Below are positions 12,712 through 13,075 of a stretch of DNA of 13,075 nt, piece after piece. The notes beneath the pieces were generated by a model. That model saw only the letters and a program-made list of their open reading frames with translations. It did no database searches and was not told the DNA's origin. The DNA lies in the NCBI GenBank assembly GCA_026552835.1, contig JAPMTY010000079.1, forward strand, positions 1-13,075, in the 5' to 3' direction. The DNA is from Candidatus Methanoperedens sp. GTDB lineage: Archaea; Halobacteriota; Methanosarcinia; Methanosarcinales; Methanoperedenaceae. The position numbers and the translations under genes were made by a program. Each line of letters opens with the position of its first letter. Positions within the stretch are counted from its first letter, which is position 1.

Positions 12712-13075
12712 CGATAAATGTAACTGAAAAAATAAGAAAAATGATGGGCTGGTGCCCTATGATGAGCATGAAAAATACTGTTCTTGATAGCGGTGTGGAA
12801 TATGCTTTTGTGTCAGGAACAAAAGGAGGAGGAATGTCCGCAAGCAAAACAACAATCTATGAGGAAAAAGCGCCTTACAGCGCTACGATAAAGCTGGTTA
12901 TGGTTTCAGGTTTATTAGCACTTGGTATTTTATTTTTCATAGCCACATTTGCAAAAGCGCCTGAACAGGCCGAAATCGTTTTACTTCTGACGGTCTCAAT
13001 CACTGCATTAGTTACCTGGAGCTTTTTCAGTATCAAGTTCAGGATTACAAACAATGGCGTAGAGGCTGTAATGCC
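12708..13075 (+). CDS. DUF1673-like membrane protein, 3' end outside window
   Basis: The frame opens at ATG 12708, overlapping the HTH gene by 4 bp, and stays open to the window end (122 complete codons). It begins MTINVTEKIRKMMGWCP, which recalls the DUF1673 proteins of Methanosarcina (recalled, not searched). Two membrane helices follow at about 62-81 (KLVMVSGLLALGILFFIA) and 89-107; the visible end SIKFRITNNGVEAVM looks like the entry to a PH-like beta domain. An internal in-frame ATG at 12834 (residue 43) follows directly on AGGAGGAGGA, a strong ribosome binding site match but only 1-2 bp away, so a shorter product is possible. Function unknown; coupling to the HTH gene suggests a joint role. 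Confidence 0.7.
   Translation, partial: MTINVTEKIRKMMGWCPMMSMKNTVLDSGVEYAFVSGTKGGGMSASKTTIYEEKAPYSATIKLVMVSGLLALGILFFIATFAKAPEQAEIVLLLTVSITALVTWSFFSIKFRITNNGVEAVM

Overview
The window looks like a piece of a euryarchaeal chromosome, most likely from a methanogen or ANME-type Methanosarcinales archaeon such as a Methanoperedens relative. This lineage is inferred from the gene families, not proven. The evidence is a C-terminal PGF-CTERM sorting signal, an archaeal-type thymidylate synthase, an MthK-like channel with a partner RCK protein, archaeal TATA boxes with leaderless or short-leader starts, and genes with GGTG- or GAGG-type ribosome binding sites. I see no rRNA, tRNA, CRISPR array, insertion sequence or phage gene.

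Layout, left to right. Positions 1-973 hold the 3' part of a PFL/UPF0210 gene. Positions 1018-2760 hold a potassium module: a two-TM channel with an RCK domain, then a stand-alone RCK (TrkA-like) protein. The short gap between them carries two perfect palindromes and a 27-codon frame that overlaps the second gene by ATGA. Positions 2874-5006 encode a large secreted BNR/YCF48-type protein with a PGF-CTERM anchor, followed by a hairpin-plus-T-tract terminator candidate. Positions 5116-5721 encode a double zinc ribbon plus GRAM/PH-like protein. Positions 5843-6463 encode an unrecognised membrane-anchored protein that converges, with a 5-bp gap, on a minus-strand operon.

That operon runs 9458->6469: a SudB/NfnS-like FAD and [2Fe-2S] subunit, a SudA/NfnL/GltA-like flavo-iron-sulfur subunit 2 bp behind it, then thymidylate synthase 39 bp further on. 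The first two probably form one cytosolic NAD(P)H:ferredoxin oxidoreductase complex. Between this operon and the next lies a copy of the dispersed CACAGAG-type imperfect inverted repeat (9543-9605).

A second minus-strand cluster runs 11891->9634: a membrane-anchored winged-helix regulator, a membrane-anchored Ig-like surface protein overlapping it by 11 bp, and two small membrane proteins overlapping each other by 4 bp. It reads as an uncharacterised membrane-signalling or envelope module.

A 373-bp divergent intergenic region separates it from a plus-strand pair at the right edge. The first is a small HTH protein with a CxxCx5C cluster, starting at or near the 5' end of its transcript, with a perfect 9+9 bp palindrome between TATA box and start codon. 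The second is a translationally coupled membrane protein cut by the window end. The most interesting candidates are the double palindrome/short frame at 2021-2104, the regulator-plus-surface-protein cluster at 9634-11891, and the autoregulation-like promoter at 12233-12269.
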